A stretch of 64,000 nucleotides of DNA from Lepidodermella squamata. Its lineage: Eukaryota; Gastrotricha. The position numbers and the translations under genes are program-made. The stretch is from positions 2,232,001 through 2,296,000 of the forward strand of contig JBLDXI010000025.1 of the NCBI GenBank assembly GCA_047495785.1, written 5' to 3'. Shown piece after piece: positions 12,701-25,377 of the stretch (positions are counted from its first letter, which is position 1; each line of letters begins with the position of its first letter). The notes under the pieces are model-generated. The model searched no databases. It was not told the DNA's origin and saw only the letters and a list, made by a program, of their open reading frames with translations.

Positions 12701-15700
12701 GCGGCGGTGCTTTGTTCTTCAAAATGACAAAGCACGCGTTTCGTGTAAAAGTTATTACAATAATTGTAACGCGATGCCGTTAAAACCTGTAAAAATTCGC
12801 CAGGCGATGAAAAATTGAATAAAAACAATAAAAAGTGTGTTTTTAGCTGGTGTGTTGAAAAGCCACCAACCAGCCAGGCAATAAAAACCGTCGCCCCACG
12901 CGCCAGCTAGTAGGTCATCGCACAGACGAAGAACAAACAAGTAAAATGGCCATGACGTGTGTTAGGCCGAAAAATTTGCGTGACTTTTGACGTCATTATT
13001 ATTATTACTGTCATTACCACACACACATACATACAGCAGTGTAAAAAGATGCATGGATGCGAAGGCGCGGTGTGGTGGTGTTTAACCGGCGTCAAAAACT
13101 TGTAAAAATGCACGTGTTGACGATGATATCTAAATAATAAACATTTTATTACACCTTAAATGAGCAATGAGTGAGTGAGCGAGGTTAGGAGAAGCAAAAA
13201 AAAATTTGAATAAAAATAGCGCGTGCTTTTAAGGCGGATTTTTCATGTATTATTATTTTTAAAAACGCGCGCGCGCAGTGCAACATTGCGCACGTGTTTA
13301 TTTCACCGGCAATTCGTGATAAATTCCGACGCTGAATGCTTTCGTATGCTGGCCGTTGCTCGTCGACAGGAAAAAAGGTCATTTAGCCGGCGCCGGGCCT
13401 GCGGCAGGCGGCGGCCAGGTGCCAGCCAGGAAATTCGAGCTCACTTTGCGCACACGGAGATTTTCGAGATAACTCGAGGCGATGTGGTCATTTTGTTGTT
13501 GTTGTTGCTGGTTGTCACCTTGGCGTTGTGTCGACGATGTCGCGGCTCGGTGATGTCGTCGCACACAATCGCCAATGTGCGTTTTGCACATTTTCCCGAG
13601 CGAGAGCGAAACTCGATATAGTATCGCAGAGGTGTTTCCAGCATGAGTATGGGTGATGCAACAGGGTGGTGTCTGATCTCTAAAAATGATTTCGCAAGGG
13701 CGGGCCCCGCCTTTTTACGGCCAAATGGCGCCTTCAGATAGCGATCGACGTTCAAAAACCGTAATTACAACCGCGCCGCACACACTTTGAATTTGACGCA
13801 TCACTCATCGCATCGGCGCCATTAATATTATTGGGGTGAGAAGATAAAGTATATATATCGGAAGCCTTTCACTGTATCGCGCTCACCTTTTGGCGTACAT
13901 TTCAGTACAAGATTAATGCGCGCGGCTCACGCGCTCTCTGAAGACGAAATGATGCGCTGCACTCAAAATTAAGGTGGAGATCGCCTGCCGTGATCGAATT
14001 AGCCCGGGCGCGTGCGTCTCGCGATAAATCACGCCGGCCTTTGATCCGCACCGCTGCCACTAACTGCGTCTCGTGTCAAATAGTACTAACAATGTTCGCT
14101 CATTCATAATTCGAATTTACGCCCATCAATCAGCCGATATATATTGGTTACTAAGAACAAAATATCCAATCATAGGCGATGGTAGGAGGAGATGCAACGA
14201 AGCGAAACTACAGACGTTGTCGCTATTATGACCAAAGGCGATTGATTAATCAAACTATCATTCGAGCTCAAAATCGAAGTTCGGTTTTCAAAATTTAGGT
14301 TAATATCTATTAAGAGCAATAAATAAATAATTAATTGAATAAAAATTGCGTGAAAAATATGGGTCATCGGAAAATCGAATGAAAATTCCTGAATAAAATA
14401 GCGGATTCTCCAATATTCGAAAATTAGAAAGAATTTGGAAAAAGATTAGTAATGGGATCATAAAAAACTGGAAAATAAAACTGAATATTCGAAAATTTCA
14501 AAGAATTGTTGTGATTATTTTGAAAATATTCGATCGTCACTTATTTTTGCTGTGGAAATATAATGGATATTGTTAAGCAGATAATATGTAATTATTAGCT
14601 GTTCTATACCGATTCAGATTTTGATACCGAAGAGAATAATGGCCACGCGTCTCCTGATTCAATTAGCCGCGCTCTATTACCGCTGGCTTGATTGGTTCTG
14701 ATTGATTGGCGATAATTAACGCTAATAACGCAGTAAATCGCGGGATATAAATGTCGGAAATAATGCTATGAAATTATACTTGCTCAGTTGCTGTTGTTGT
14801 TGTTTCGCTGTTCAGTAAACGGAATATTCGGGCCATTATAATGTTTTGTTGCGTGTTTATTATTACGAGGGAATTGAAACGAAAACAGTAGGAGGAGGAC
14901 CATGAGCTGTTGTGGCGTGACCTTGAGCGCAAAATATTTCGCACGCGCGCGATCGACGCCCGTCGAGAGACGAGTGCAGGCGCAGCAGGATGCGCGAGAT
15001 GGCGCGATTCGATTTATTATTATTATTATTACTACAACTATCATTATTACCATCGTTTTGTACATAGATTTATCTTCCGAGTAATATTATTATTACTTAA
15101 CCCTATCAAGTGAAGAATGACGGGTAACAGTGGTAATATAAGACGAAGATGAAGCAATTTGTTGTTTTGACCTCGCGCCCGCAATTAATCACTGCTGCCA
15201 AAACGTCGACGTGATAATAAATTAGCCAAAAATTATAACCGCTATCATGGCAGCCGGTCTATAAATCACGCGCGGAAATTGAGCGCACTCAGCTAAGACA
15301 ATATACAGAAAAAATGTGGCGAAATTATGATATATTTTTTCATAGGTGTGATAAAATGTTCGGGAAATTGACCATTCGGCCCTGTGGAAAATTTTGACCT
15401 TATTTATTGTTTTGTGTCGCGTTTTTTCGGCGCGTGCGCACAATGTCCTCGTTGCAATAATAAATAAGCGCGCACTTTTAGGTGCGGCCAATTAACTCGC
15501 GCCCGGCCAGTGAAAATATGGGCCTTCGAAATATGCAATAATCAGCATTTCGAGAGTGAGAATATTGCTTAATTATGAGCTATTTTTTGTCGATCGGCCG
15601 TCGATAGGTGGTAATTATTTTTCGGTCTGGCTGAAAGCTGAGTGCTGAATTTTCGTGACCATAATATCGGCATATGCCTAAAAGTTCAGGTCACAAATTT

Positions 15701-18700
15701 TGAAAAAATAACTTGTAGACCAATAAACAAAAAACGTGACGTGAAAAGTTGTGGCCTAATGCAATTTGAAGAATAATTGAGCCATTACACTTCAGCTAAC
15801 ATAAGCCGAAATTATGCAGACGTAAATAAGAATAAAAAATGTCACTAATGGCCAACCTGTTAAAACCGTTAGGAAATGAAAAATTATCGTCGAAAATGTG
15901 ATTTATGGTAGCCTCATGACTTGTATAAACTTTTGTAACAGCAATTTTTTTATATAATTTTGTATCAATTTTTCCCTAATTGATTTGTGATTAAAAATTG
16001 AATATACTAATGAAATAAATCGCAAAAAACCAGGCTGTTCCATATCTCACAGTAATAATATATGCAGTAGGATGCCATGCCTTGATTCTGAATTTAGAAA
16101 AATTCGCGAACAATTTATAATAAATATTCTTTCTCTGACCGTTGGAATGCCAGAAGCCAAAATTATGATCAGCCTAATTTGCGAAGGCTCGTGTCTCATG
16201 CGAATAAAGATTAAAGACAGCTAAAGCCGGTTCTGCCGATAGGTGAGAATAATCGGAAAATGAATGGCTCTTGAAAATATAAAATACCAATTTATTAAAG
16301 CTGAAGTATAGAATCGGACCTGTCTCCTAAAAGTGATGAATCAGCGCTTTTTATCCTACGTCTGCGATTTTAGTCATTATAACGTATTGCGGGGTATATT
16401 TATCCTACCGTTTTTTCATAGCGATTTTAGTGAAGGCGAGTCAATAAATAACAAAGGCAAATAAAAGCCTGGAAAAAATACCTGGACATATAGTATAAAT
16501 CCATTTAATCACGAAAAAAATCAGGGCCACTCGAGGGAGATAAGCTTTTGAGCACTTGATCTAATGAAAAGGTAAGTTATATGCTTTGCGAGACATGAAC
16601 TAATTCGGCGACACGCGGCTTGTGAACTAATATAAAAGACCGCCGACAAATAGCCGGCTAATTTTAACGTGTTCGAATAACATGCGATATAAATGATAAT
16701 ATGGGACCTAAATATGTATGCGCGTGTTAATAGCCGTGTTACAGCAGACGCGCTGACCTTTCGCAGTAACTGACTTTTGCCTGCTGCCTAAATTACCTGT
16801 AAAATTAGCCCGCGCCTCAGGCCACAGACGGTGGATGGTAGGCAAGCAAGTCTGCGGCTGAAGGCTGAAAGATGCGCGACTTCTTCGTTTTGTGTGCGAT
16901 GGCGCCTGAAAACGTGCCCTATCGCCGGTTGCGGCCGGCGGGCCCGGTACCAAGGCCGGAAATGACCGTTCCGCCGCCGTGGCAAGACTTGTCGCAAGAC
17001 GCACGCGCGCGCAAAAACAATAATATTACAGAGTGCGCGCTAGTAAATATATACAACAGTCGAAATATATAATAATATAATATAGGTCACTCACTAGTTT
17101 TCTCTCATTGCGCGATACTATTAAGTGGGCTAAAATGCGTGTCCCGGCTACAGGTAGTGGCTAAATTTCCGGTCAATCGGCGACCGGAGACGAACGCTAG
17201 AACGTCATTAGCTCGCCTCATCATCAGAAATCTTTCTTTTTATAGCGACAATAACATTATTTAATTTCAAAATAGCTATGCACTGTCGCTTTGTTTTTGA
17301 AAAAGGACGCACGGCCGTGGCGATAAACAAAATTTATTTCTTATAGCCTATATACTATAGGATCGTTTGTGATTTTGTTAGATCGCGTTCCTATGTCCTG
17401 GGAATTGAGATTTGTTGATTCTTTGCCTGGATTTTTATTTGATATTTAGTGTATAAGATAATAGCGTCGCGCGCGCGCCTTTTCTCATCCGGACGATGCG
17501 AAAAGTTTGTATTGTTTTTGTTTTTCGATTCCTTTTCTCAAGGCCGAATGAATTTTATAATAATTAAACCGGTACGCGTTCAGATCATCGCTTTGTCCTT
17601 GTTCTTGATACATTCCTCGTCCTGATCTTTGGTGAAAATAGATTAAAAAAGTTCTGAAAGCTGAAAGGAAAACAGCGCCAGACAAAACACGCCTCAGACA
17701 GAACAGAAAGGATCAGGCCTGAATATTTGCGCCATTAAATTTAGGATTACAGATATGATAATTTCCGATGCTTGGCGATTGGGATGATTCATTTCCTAGA
17801 TCGATAATTAATACCCGTCTGACCGCAGGATTTTTTAATTCAGCAATCTTGAAATCTCATTTAAGTAGACAAATATTCAACATTGGTATCGGAAAAATCA
17901 GTAATTTTTGAAATCGATCATCGATCATGAAATCGATATCGGCTAAAGTTTAGCTTTTAACAGAATTGCGTAAAATAGTAAGATTTATCGGTTGGTTTTG
18001 ATTTTTGATGAATTTTTGATTTCACGAAAATCCAGTGCCGGACCTTCAGATTTAATGCTGGAACCTTACATTTGGAAACTCTACCTGAAACTTCAAAAAT
18101 GCGGGTGAAATTTGAAAAATCAATAAAAATACCTAATTTAACGGTAAATTCTTCTATTTTCTTGCGTTTCAATGCTATTTAATTGGGAAATATTGAAATG
18201 TGATGAGACAAAAAGGCAAAATAACATAGATCAAAGCTTTTATTGCCCGAAAACTCAGCTGCGAGGCGATTATACCGGAATTGGCGATTTTTTGAACAAT
18301 TTTAATAAAATATGGGCAGCGGAGAGTTCTGAGCTTTTATTAGCTTGAATTTTAGTGCTGTTCTCGCCCGATTATTTCCGCCTATTCTCGGTTCACTGAA
18401 CATACTCGTAAGAGCTAATGGCGAGAAAAAGGTGATTGTAAGCTGCAGTACTAAAGATTGACGAAAGATATATATGAAACAAATGCAGCTCCAAACTTCA
18501 GGCCAGTGTTTGAAACAGGTAAGGTTTTGCAGACCGATACCAGACCTGTGAACGGTGGAAGTCAAACTAAACCGGACCTGGAACGGCCCGTTTTAGAACT
18601 GCATTTTTTAAATCGCATGAAAATAGCGAAGGCGTGATATCAAACGCATAAAACTTCCTAACTCATCTAAAAAGTAAGATCAATCAATGTTGGGAGCCAT

Positions 18701-19283
18701 CCTAAGCCTCAGTAAACAAGTTCGGAAGCCGGAAACTAGCCCAACCATATCCGATACGTTTGACTGCCGCGCAAATGCTCCAAGTCAAGAAAATGAGGAA
18801 AACAGCAAACTCTAATTTTTCTATAGAATTCTTTTCCATTATTCCCTTTCATTATAGCATAAGTAAAAATTAAGTTTTCCCGGTCTACCGATGGCGCTTT
18901 TTGAGACCGATACCGGACCTGGAAGGGGAGCGGCGTCGGTCGAGCGGACCTGTTTCCAAAGCTTAACGATAGTGAAATTTTGCGAGACTCGCTCAGGTTT
19001 CTTTCAAATTCAATATTGCACGAATGTTATAGTTTGGCTTAGGATGAGAGCTTTTGCGTCAGAGATTCTAAGCTTTCGTTAGCTGATCATTGATAAGATC
19101 GTGAAAATTCTTCAATAATAATGCTCTGAGTGCCATGGATTGTGAAATGGTAAAGTGCTAGGTGTGGTTCATGTGTGGTTCCGTTACTCAATGCCCATTT
19201 ATTCAAATTCTTAGATAGCGTGGTGCAAGCTCGGGAGTAAGGCAGCAGTCTAACATTATTTCATTCATTTTCCATTTTTTTCT
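6789..19283. other. 12.5 kb stretch with no recognisable gene
   Basis: I found no frame with recognisable protein features in either direction. Long CpG-containing, GC-richer patches (for example 8220-8300, 11230-11350, 13380-13450, 16870-17010) alternate with AT-rich stretches. Simple repeats are present: CAG units near 10625-10643, AGTC units near 12131-12151, AAG units near 12160-12177 and TTA units near 15013-15031. It may be the 5' intron and control region of the receptor kinase gene on the minus strand, because a signal-peptide exon for that gene is still missing. A short spliced exon or a non-coding RNA could be hidden here. Confidence 0.5.
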
Positions 19284-20708
19284 TTACAAAATGTGGCATA
19301 TGCCACTGTTGAGGGATGGCACTCTAATTTGATTCGACGGCTGGGCAGCATCGAGAAACTGCTTAACCAGCCGCCAATCTCGCTGCACTTTCAACTTGGT
19401 TGTCTCGTTGCCAGCGAAAACAGCCTCATCTGGGAACCCAGCAAATTGCAACGTATTAGGGCCATCCACTTTCTTCAACGCAGCTTGGCTTGGCTTCTTC
19501 GGATCTGCAGCATTCCGCTCGGCTTGGTAAACCCTAGGAAATTGATCCCGCAACTGCTCCATCCGAGATTCATTCACAGAATCGGCTTTAGTCGCCAGAA
19601 ACATGAATCTCGTCTTGGAGCTGTTGTAACTCAACCACTGAAGAATGTTAGCAACAGTTTCGAAATAACCTGGCGGGAGACGGTCGGTTGCTGAGCATAG
19701 AATGAAAACAGCGTCGAGGTGGCGAACATTGGCCCCAATCCGTCCCCGGAGCATTTTCACGATTTCATCATTGTCCCAATGCCTGTCGTAGAATCCTACT
19801 GTGTCCGTCACGAGGATGTTACGTTGCCGTCCTCCGATCATCCCTGTTCCGCGGATAAAGTAAATCTCTCGGGTGACGTTTTCGAAACTGATCTCAGACT
19901 CGCAAATCTCTTCATTAAAGATCACGTTGATCAGCCGAGATTTTCCTGAACCTGTTGGGCCAATCAGCAGGATGTTGTAGTCCTCATCTTTCGCCGAGTC
20001 GAGGTAATACTCAAAACGGCTCGCTCGGAAGTTTGTTTCAATGAAACTATAAACCCGTTGCGGGACGTGATTTGGATCAAAAAAATGTGGCCTGATCGCG
20101 GCTGGGAAGGCATTAACCTTCGTCAAAACGTCGCCAATTATGTTAGACCTGAAGTAGGACATCAAAACATTTTCACCATCCATCTGCGAACTGATCCAGC
20201 GGCCGCGGTAGATGTAGTTGGCCACATGTTCGCAGTTTCGCAGGCAAAGGGAGTAGTTACACATGCCTAAGATGCTTTCCATGCGTTGTCGCATTGGCTC
20301 GTCGATTTCCTTAGCGTAAACGACTTGGTACTGATTTTCGGCGTATTGATTGCCAACAATTTGAACTCGAGCTTCGTCTAGGTCGATACGGTCTGAGCCG
20401 AATTCCAGGCAATAAGGGCCGCTGATTAGGAACCAATGTGAGTAAGCTAGGCTCATGTAGGATCTGTCGATTTTGCAAAGGCACACGTCATGGCCGATGG
20501 AGAAGGCGCCGTCGCGGAGAATCTCCGAACTGCGTTGTCTCATTGCGCGGTCAAAAATGATGGTATGATCCTGTTGCCACTTTGCTCTCTCAGCTCTTAC
20601 GAGATCGCTGTTTTGAATAGCTTTTGTAACCGCTATTGGAATGCCAATGATAGCAGCCACAGCGGCACCAGCTGCGACCACTGCTCCAACCACTGCTTTT
20701 GAATCCAT
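19284..20708 (-). CDS. LRAT/NlpC-P60-like domain fused to an AIG1-type GTPase
   Basis: A single-exon gene of 474 residues. Residues 5-26 are hydrophobic (Ala/Val/Ile-rich), a likely membrane anchor. Residues about 70-175 look like a lecithin:retinol acyltransferase-type thiol fold: His91 in HWFLI and Cys159 in LRNCEHVANYI, followed by RGRWISSQ. This family uses a cysteine and histidine for acyl transfer or hydrolysis on lipids. Residues about 243-440 are an AIG1/GIMAP-like GTPase: G1 GPTGSGKS (250-257), G3 DTVG (302-305), G4 TKAD (373-376). An AATAAA lies below the stop near 19200. I infer a membrane-linked enzyme with GTP-controlled assembly; substrate and process are unknown. The AIG1 half is clear, the LRAT half good but more divergent. 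Confidence 0.8.
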   Translation of the reverse strand: MDSKAVVGAVVAAGAAVAAIIGIPIAVTKAIQNSDLVRAERAKWQQDHTIIFDRAMRQRSSEILRDGAFSIGHDVCLCKIDRSYMSLAYSHWFLISGPYCLEFGSDRIDLDEARVQIVGNQYAENQYQVVYAKEIDEPMRQRMESILGMCNYSLCLRNCEHVANYIYRGRWISSQMDGENVLMSYFRSNIIGDVLTKVNAFPAAIRPHFFDPNHVPQRVYSFIETNFRASRFEYYLDSAKDEDYNILLIGPTGSGKSRLINVIFNEEICESEISFENVTREIYFIRGTGMIGGRQRNILVTDTVGFYDRHWDNDEIVKMLRGRIGANVRHLDAVFILCSATDRLPPGYFETVANILQWLSYNSSKTRFMFLATKADSVNESRMEQLRDQFPRVYQAERNAADPKKPSQAALKKVDGPNTLQFAGFPDEAVFAGNETTKLKVQRDWRLVKQFLDAAQPSNQIRVPSLNSGICHIL

Positions 20709-21100
20709 AAAATTAGTTAGAAATAATATTCAAGGAAATTATCAGGTGAGTCTGTTTGTGGAAGATAAGGAAATATAGGTTCTTTATGACTAATTTTGCA
20801 TTCGCCAAACTGGATAGCTTATCTCCCTTCTATCCTTATCCACCGGTTCACAGTTCCAAGTTACAAACCATTTCAAGATGAGTCATCCTTTTAAGGCAGA
20901 GAAATCTAATCCATCCAAGCTGCTAACATTTTCGCATCGTCTAGACTGCTTTAGTTGTTGGTCCAAGTCAAATAGCTTATGGCTCAAGCCGCATTTTTTA
21001 AGCCTTCGTTTCTTCCGTCAAAAATCCGTTACTCGTTATAAGTTTGGATTTTATTTATTTGAATTGATTGTAGAAGGAAAGACAATGCTTGATACATTTA
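20709..21100. promoter_or_regulatory. GATA-site cluster upstream of the LRAT-AIG1 gene
   Basis: Between the LRAT-AIG1 start and the 3' end of the transporter gene are four GATA-factor-type sites: TTATCA (20739-20744), AGATAAGG (20763-20770), CTTATCT (20818-20824) and CCTTATCC (20834-20841). The transporter's AATAAA on the minus strand lies just below 21060. Regulation by GATA factors is inferred from the motifs only. Confidence 0.45.
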
Positions 21101-22581
21101 TTACAATTCTGAGTAGCCTTTCCGCCTCAACATACAAACTGATAAGTGTCCATCTCTGAAAATTAGAAAGATTTGCATCATGAGACTGACCGCCAGCACC
21201 AAAGCTTGAATAGACGTAGCGGCGGCAAATCCGAGATTTTCCATCATTGTCCCAGCTAGGAAAGCGCCCAAAAAGCCTCCGACTCCGAAACAGCAGTCGT
21301 AAAACGTCGAAATGAACGCAGGTATCGAAGGGTCGTCTTTAGCCAGGCCATTCAACTCTCCTAGCCGTTGAACTTCTTTCGACAGTGGGACCATAACAGA
21401 AGCTAGGCCGCAATGAGCAACGATAGCTCCAACTACTAGCTGGATAAGCCCAGGCTCGAGTCCAGGGAAAATAGGACTCGGCCCAATGATCAAATAACCG
21501 AAGATTGCAAGAATCGTCCCAACAAGAATAACAACCCAACCAGCGTTTAACTTATCAGATAATCTACCCGCTATAGGAGCTGCGATTCCATAAGCTCCGG
21601 AGGATGACAGATATATAGCCCCAACTATCAATGGATCAGTTATTTCAAACTCAGCCAATCGAACACCTAATGTCGTCTCTGTGAAGACCATTGTCATTGT
21701 ACCAGTTAGGCCGGTATAAAACAGGAAGATCATGCTTAATCCTGATAGCTTTCTTAGTGCTACAAACATGTTCCCCTCACCATTTTCGTCTCCTTTTGAG
21801 TCACTAGGCACCGCAATGAGGATAACTGGGACGAATACTATGAGAACTACGCCCATGAATAAGTAGGGCATCATGTAACCACCAGCAGCATACAAAGCAC
21901 CGCCTAAACTTGGTCCTATGAGAGTCCCGAGAGAATAACTGGTCGACATGAGTCCGATGGCGAACGTAAAATTGTCGCGGAACAGCAATCCAAGCATTGT
22001 GAAGGTTGTGACGTAATAAGCTGATACGCCAATGCCTTGGAAAATCCTGACGAGGAAGCTGAACGCTATGTAAATCGTTCCGTTTGGGCCCAGGTCGAGT
22101 AGGCCAAACAGGATTGAACATGTCGAGGCCCACACGATGCCGGAGCATAGAAGAAATTTTAGCCCAATTTTTAACATGGTAAACGCTTTGATAATAAAAC
22201 TTTATCGACATATTTATAAATAATCCAAGGGACTTACCAAGTATAATAGCTGCAAAGCATTGAATGAGTTGCATTGAGCCGAGAACAGCTCCTGCAATCG
22301 ACTGACTCATTCCTTTCTCGATTGCTCGATTCGGAAAAAAAGCCAAGAGCCAAGAGCAACGGAAAAAATGGGGCTGGAACTGAGAACAAAGCAGCTCCGA
22401 TGAACTGAAGAGCCAAGAAGATGGCAAGTAAAAACTTTTTCTTTGCAGGCGACACTGCGGTTTTCACCGCATCTTTTCGTTCTAAAGGAGCTACTGCCAT
22501 CGAATGATATCTTTGGGAATGCAAATAAGTGCTGCCCGATGCCCAGACCGAGCTGAACAAATGGCTTCGATCTACACTCAT
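21101..22581 (-). CDS. SLC18B1-like major facilitator transporter, frame broken in exon 1
   Basis: Two exons, 22238-22581 and 21101-22185, split by a 52-bp GT-AG intron. Exon 2 encodes about 358 residues with roughly ten hydrophobic helices, including LVRIFQGIGVSAYYVT, SYSLGTLIGPSLGGALY and GRLSDKL, typical of the SLC18B1 (vesicular polyamine transporter-like) branch. Exon 1 gives a 40-50 residue cytoplasmic start, helix 1 ending VPAPFFP, then NRAIEKGMSQS in another frame. The frame changes in a 28-nt segment (22332-22359) bounded by near copies of TTTTTTCCG. Without it, helix 1 joins the next segment and the intron phase fits. Either a recent disabling insertion or an assembly error explains this. 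A TATA box (22628-22635) about 50 bp upstream supports the start at 22581. Confidence 0.75.
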
Positions 22582-22730
22582 TTTTGTGGTTGAGAATGAA
22601 ATTCCTGGAGCAAGAGCAGAAAGTTGTAATTATATAAGTGATAAGATCTTATCTTATCTTTGGCAATTCAATGCCGATGTGTCCGGCGTGCGATCCGAGT
22701 TACAGATAACAATAAGCTGTTATCTGTCCG
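22582..22730 (-). promoter_or_regulatory. Transporter promoter with palindromic GATA sites
   Basis: TATATAAT-type box about 50 bp from the ATG. Immediately upstream is a perfect palindrome GATAAGATCTTATC (22640-22653) followed by another CTTATC, and farther up the inverted pair AGATAAC (22704-22710) and GTTATCT (22719-22725). This density of WGATAR sites points to control by a GATA factor. Confidence 0.5.
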
Positions 22731-23974
22731 CTGACCAAATATTCATCTTTCGTGTGTCCAGTCATATCGTGAACTTTATTTAGGGCCAGGTGTGAGAAGA
22801 GACTTGCTTGCTAGCAGAAATCGTGTTTAATCGAAGACGTAAGCAATAGCAATTTCCCGTTATAACGGACAATTATTAACTTTGATCCTGAGTATCGTGT
22901 TCATTAGAGATGTAGAACCTTAATAGTAATCATTATTACGTAGGAATAATCGGTTTAACATGAAACAAGCGAAATTCTCTCAATAACACGCTGGTCATGG
23001 TACTTCGAGCAGCTGTTGTTGGTGACCTGATTTGCGGATATTGTGATGTGATATAAACCGACTTGAGGAAATTCCTAATGCTCGCGATTCTTGATTCTTC
23101 GATTCTGATTCTCAAATTTGGGCTTAGACTCTTGATTCCGGAGCCGAAATTTAGATACCAATTCTCACCCATCCGATTCTGATTCCCGATTCTCAAAAAA
23201 TTCACAAATAAATCGTTTTGAAATTGTGTTGAAACAGCAAGCGCATCATTCTTTTATTGAGCCTTGTCGGCCATTTCAAAAATCAAAACAAAAATCGAAA
23301 ATTAAACAATGAAAATTAATGGTTTGAATATGCTCAGTCGTAGCAAAATGGAAAAGGGATATTGATTAAGATTTTAAAGTTATCAATGACTTTCCTATAA
23401 AATGGCTGGCTGAAATTTGTCCCTGGGATCTTGTTTCTTGACATAGAGATCACGGAAACTTAACCCCGAGAGCTCCATTGTTTTCTAGATTCCTCAATTT
23501 TGTTTTCCAAGCTGTTTGCTACATACAGGAATACATTCTGTTTCATAGCCCTCTCTTTGAGTGCGAAACTATAAGCTACACGTGATTTTTGTCAAAAAGC
23601 TGAACGCGACGTACGCTGCTGTATTTCACAGACAGATCTTATTACGTATGCTTTATCCCGTGCTTGCCCGACTGTCTACATTGATCGATACGTTTTTTAT
23701 GCGGACGCGTTGATCTTGTTTTTCAAGTTGACGAGGTTTTGTCAAGTAAACTCATGTGAGAGCGCATGTAATTGCCCATGATATTATGTAGCCACTCATT
23801 CAGCAAAGTGTTAAAACATACATTTTGTATTTTCAGATTTCATGTGTTTTGATTTCTTCGCTTGATAGATAATGTTCTCTATCCGTATGCGAAAGTGATG
23901 ACTGTAGGAGTCAGAATATAAAATATAAAGCCAGTGTAACGAGCGAACTTTTCGTCCAAGCCGCTCAAGAATCA
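22731..23974. other. Intergenic region before the nuclear-receptor cluster
   Basis: No coding frame stands out. A short array of GATTCT/GATTCC words occurs around 23085-23200. The 3' end is the promoter of the first receptor gene, with an A/T-rich AATATAAAATATAAAG box at about 23915-23930, 45-60 bp before its ATG. Confidence 0.5.
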
Positions 23975-25377
23975 ATGCCCAAGCCACTTCGACCTACTTC
24001 ATGTGAGGACACAGTGAAATGTCGTGTTTGTGATCTTGTTGTACCTCGGCGCCTCAAGTATCAACCCTCATGCTGCGAGGCCTGCCAAAAATTCTTCAGG
24101 CGGAATTGCCATCGAACCGATCAACTCAAGTGCAAGCACGCCAAATTAAAGCAACGCCCGGAACAATCCAAATTTGCTGTCTACGTAAGCCGGAGTATGT
24201 GTTCCCGCTGTCGGTTCGACAAATGTGTAGCAGCTGGAATGACCAGTGAGGAAAACCGCCAATAACACATTTCAATAATCTTTTTGTTAAAATTGCAGGC
24301 AAGTTTTTGATTCAAAATAATACTCACGGTATGAAATCGGAGCCCGGAAGTGAGGAAAGCGATCCATCGGATAGTAATAGTGGGATTCCGTTACTCGAGC
24401 CAGCTGAGAGCAATGCAATCACGCTCACGCTGCCAAAAACGCCCGAGTCTTTGGTCCAAAATCCAATAGAAAAGCTAGTTCGAACTTCTATTCATGCTTT
24501 CACGGTACTTCACGGGCTCGAATTTGTAGGATTAACTGATTTAGCCATAGTTTTACCTTATGTGCTAATCGATTGCAGGGTCCGCTAAAAGATAGGTCTG
24601 ATCCCGCTCAACAACTTGATTTACGCACTCGCATCGTCCAACGGATCCACTACAACGTTGAACACGTCAAAGCATACCAGTTTCAGTTCCTAGGTGAGAA
24701 AGATTTTGCAAAAATGAAGTTGAAGCAATTTTCCACTACCAGAGGCCTGGAATGACATTAACATTGATGACGTGGAGCCAGGTCGAGGGTTTGCATCCGG
24801 GAAAATGAGTTCTGTTTTCCACAACCTTTCAGGTGATTCGAAACCATCCTGGTATGGTCTGGATGATGGAGTGAAGGAGCTCATTTACCGCGACTTTCCG
24901 TATTTATCGGTAGAGATTCTCTTGTTTTGTGCTTCCATCCTATATTCAAAATTAAATCCAGGTACTGGAGAAAGAGTATCATTTGCTGAAGAAACTGCTG
25001 GGCAAGCTAGCGCCTACCTTCATCGAAGCTGCATTAGTTCTGAGCATATCGATATTTCACGGTAATTATAAGCTTTCTAGCTTTAACATTTCCTTGAGTT
25101 GAACTTTTCAGACGAGACAGGCAAAAATCAACAACTTCAGCGCTTTCAGAGAAAACTTATCGCTGCTCTGATGGGAGTAATAAGCGACAGATACGGCGAT
25201 AGCCGTGACGTTTTAAATGACCGCTTGGAGCTTCTTGGCCAAAGTATCGCGACTAATGTTCGGCTGCAAAAACGAGCGCTAACCATCTTTGAACATGAAG
25301 CCCATGATTCCCATTTTTGCAGTTCAGCTGCTGTAGCTCTTAATTTTTCACCCGGATTTCATGATACTGATCGGTGA
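23975..25377 (+). CDS. Nuclear-receptor-like protein NR-A
   Basis: Six exons: 23975-24245, 24299-24525, 24579-24693, 24743-24909, 24962-25061, 25112-25377; 381 residues. The first exon carries the DNA-binding domain: CRVC-x14-CEAC, then QKFFRRNC, then a second finger with CKH followed by 20 residues and CSRCRFDKC, ending in the usual GM. The P-box reads CEACQK. The second finger lacks the canonical second cysteine. Exons 2-6 encode a variable linker (LTLPKTPESL), TSIHAFTVLHGLEF, and an alpha-helical region where a ligand-binding domain would be; I cannot confirm the fold and see no AF-2 helix. Intron phases are 1,0,1,0,1, shared by all copies. It belongs to the MPKPLR-start subgroup with NR-D and NR-H. 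Likely a nuclear transcription factor; ligand and targets unknown. Confidence 0.85.

Noticed and set aside
14902-15113. Small frames near a TTA simple repeat
   Set aside because: Their C-termini are translated microsatellite; no other support.
16708-17072. Overlapping frames of 66-98 residues on both strands
   Set aside because: GC-rich patch with frames open in several directions; no domain, no splice context and no signal peptide.
18500-18920. Repeated GACCGATACC words near 18530 and 18900
   Set aside because: Too short and diverged to define a repeat or a gene; noted only as a possible old duplication.
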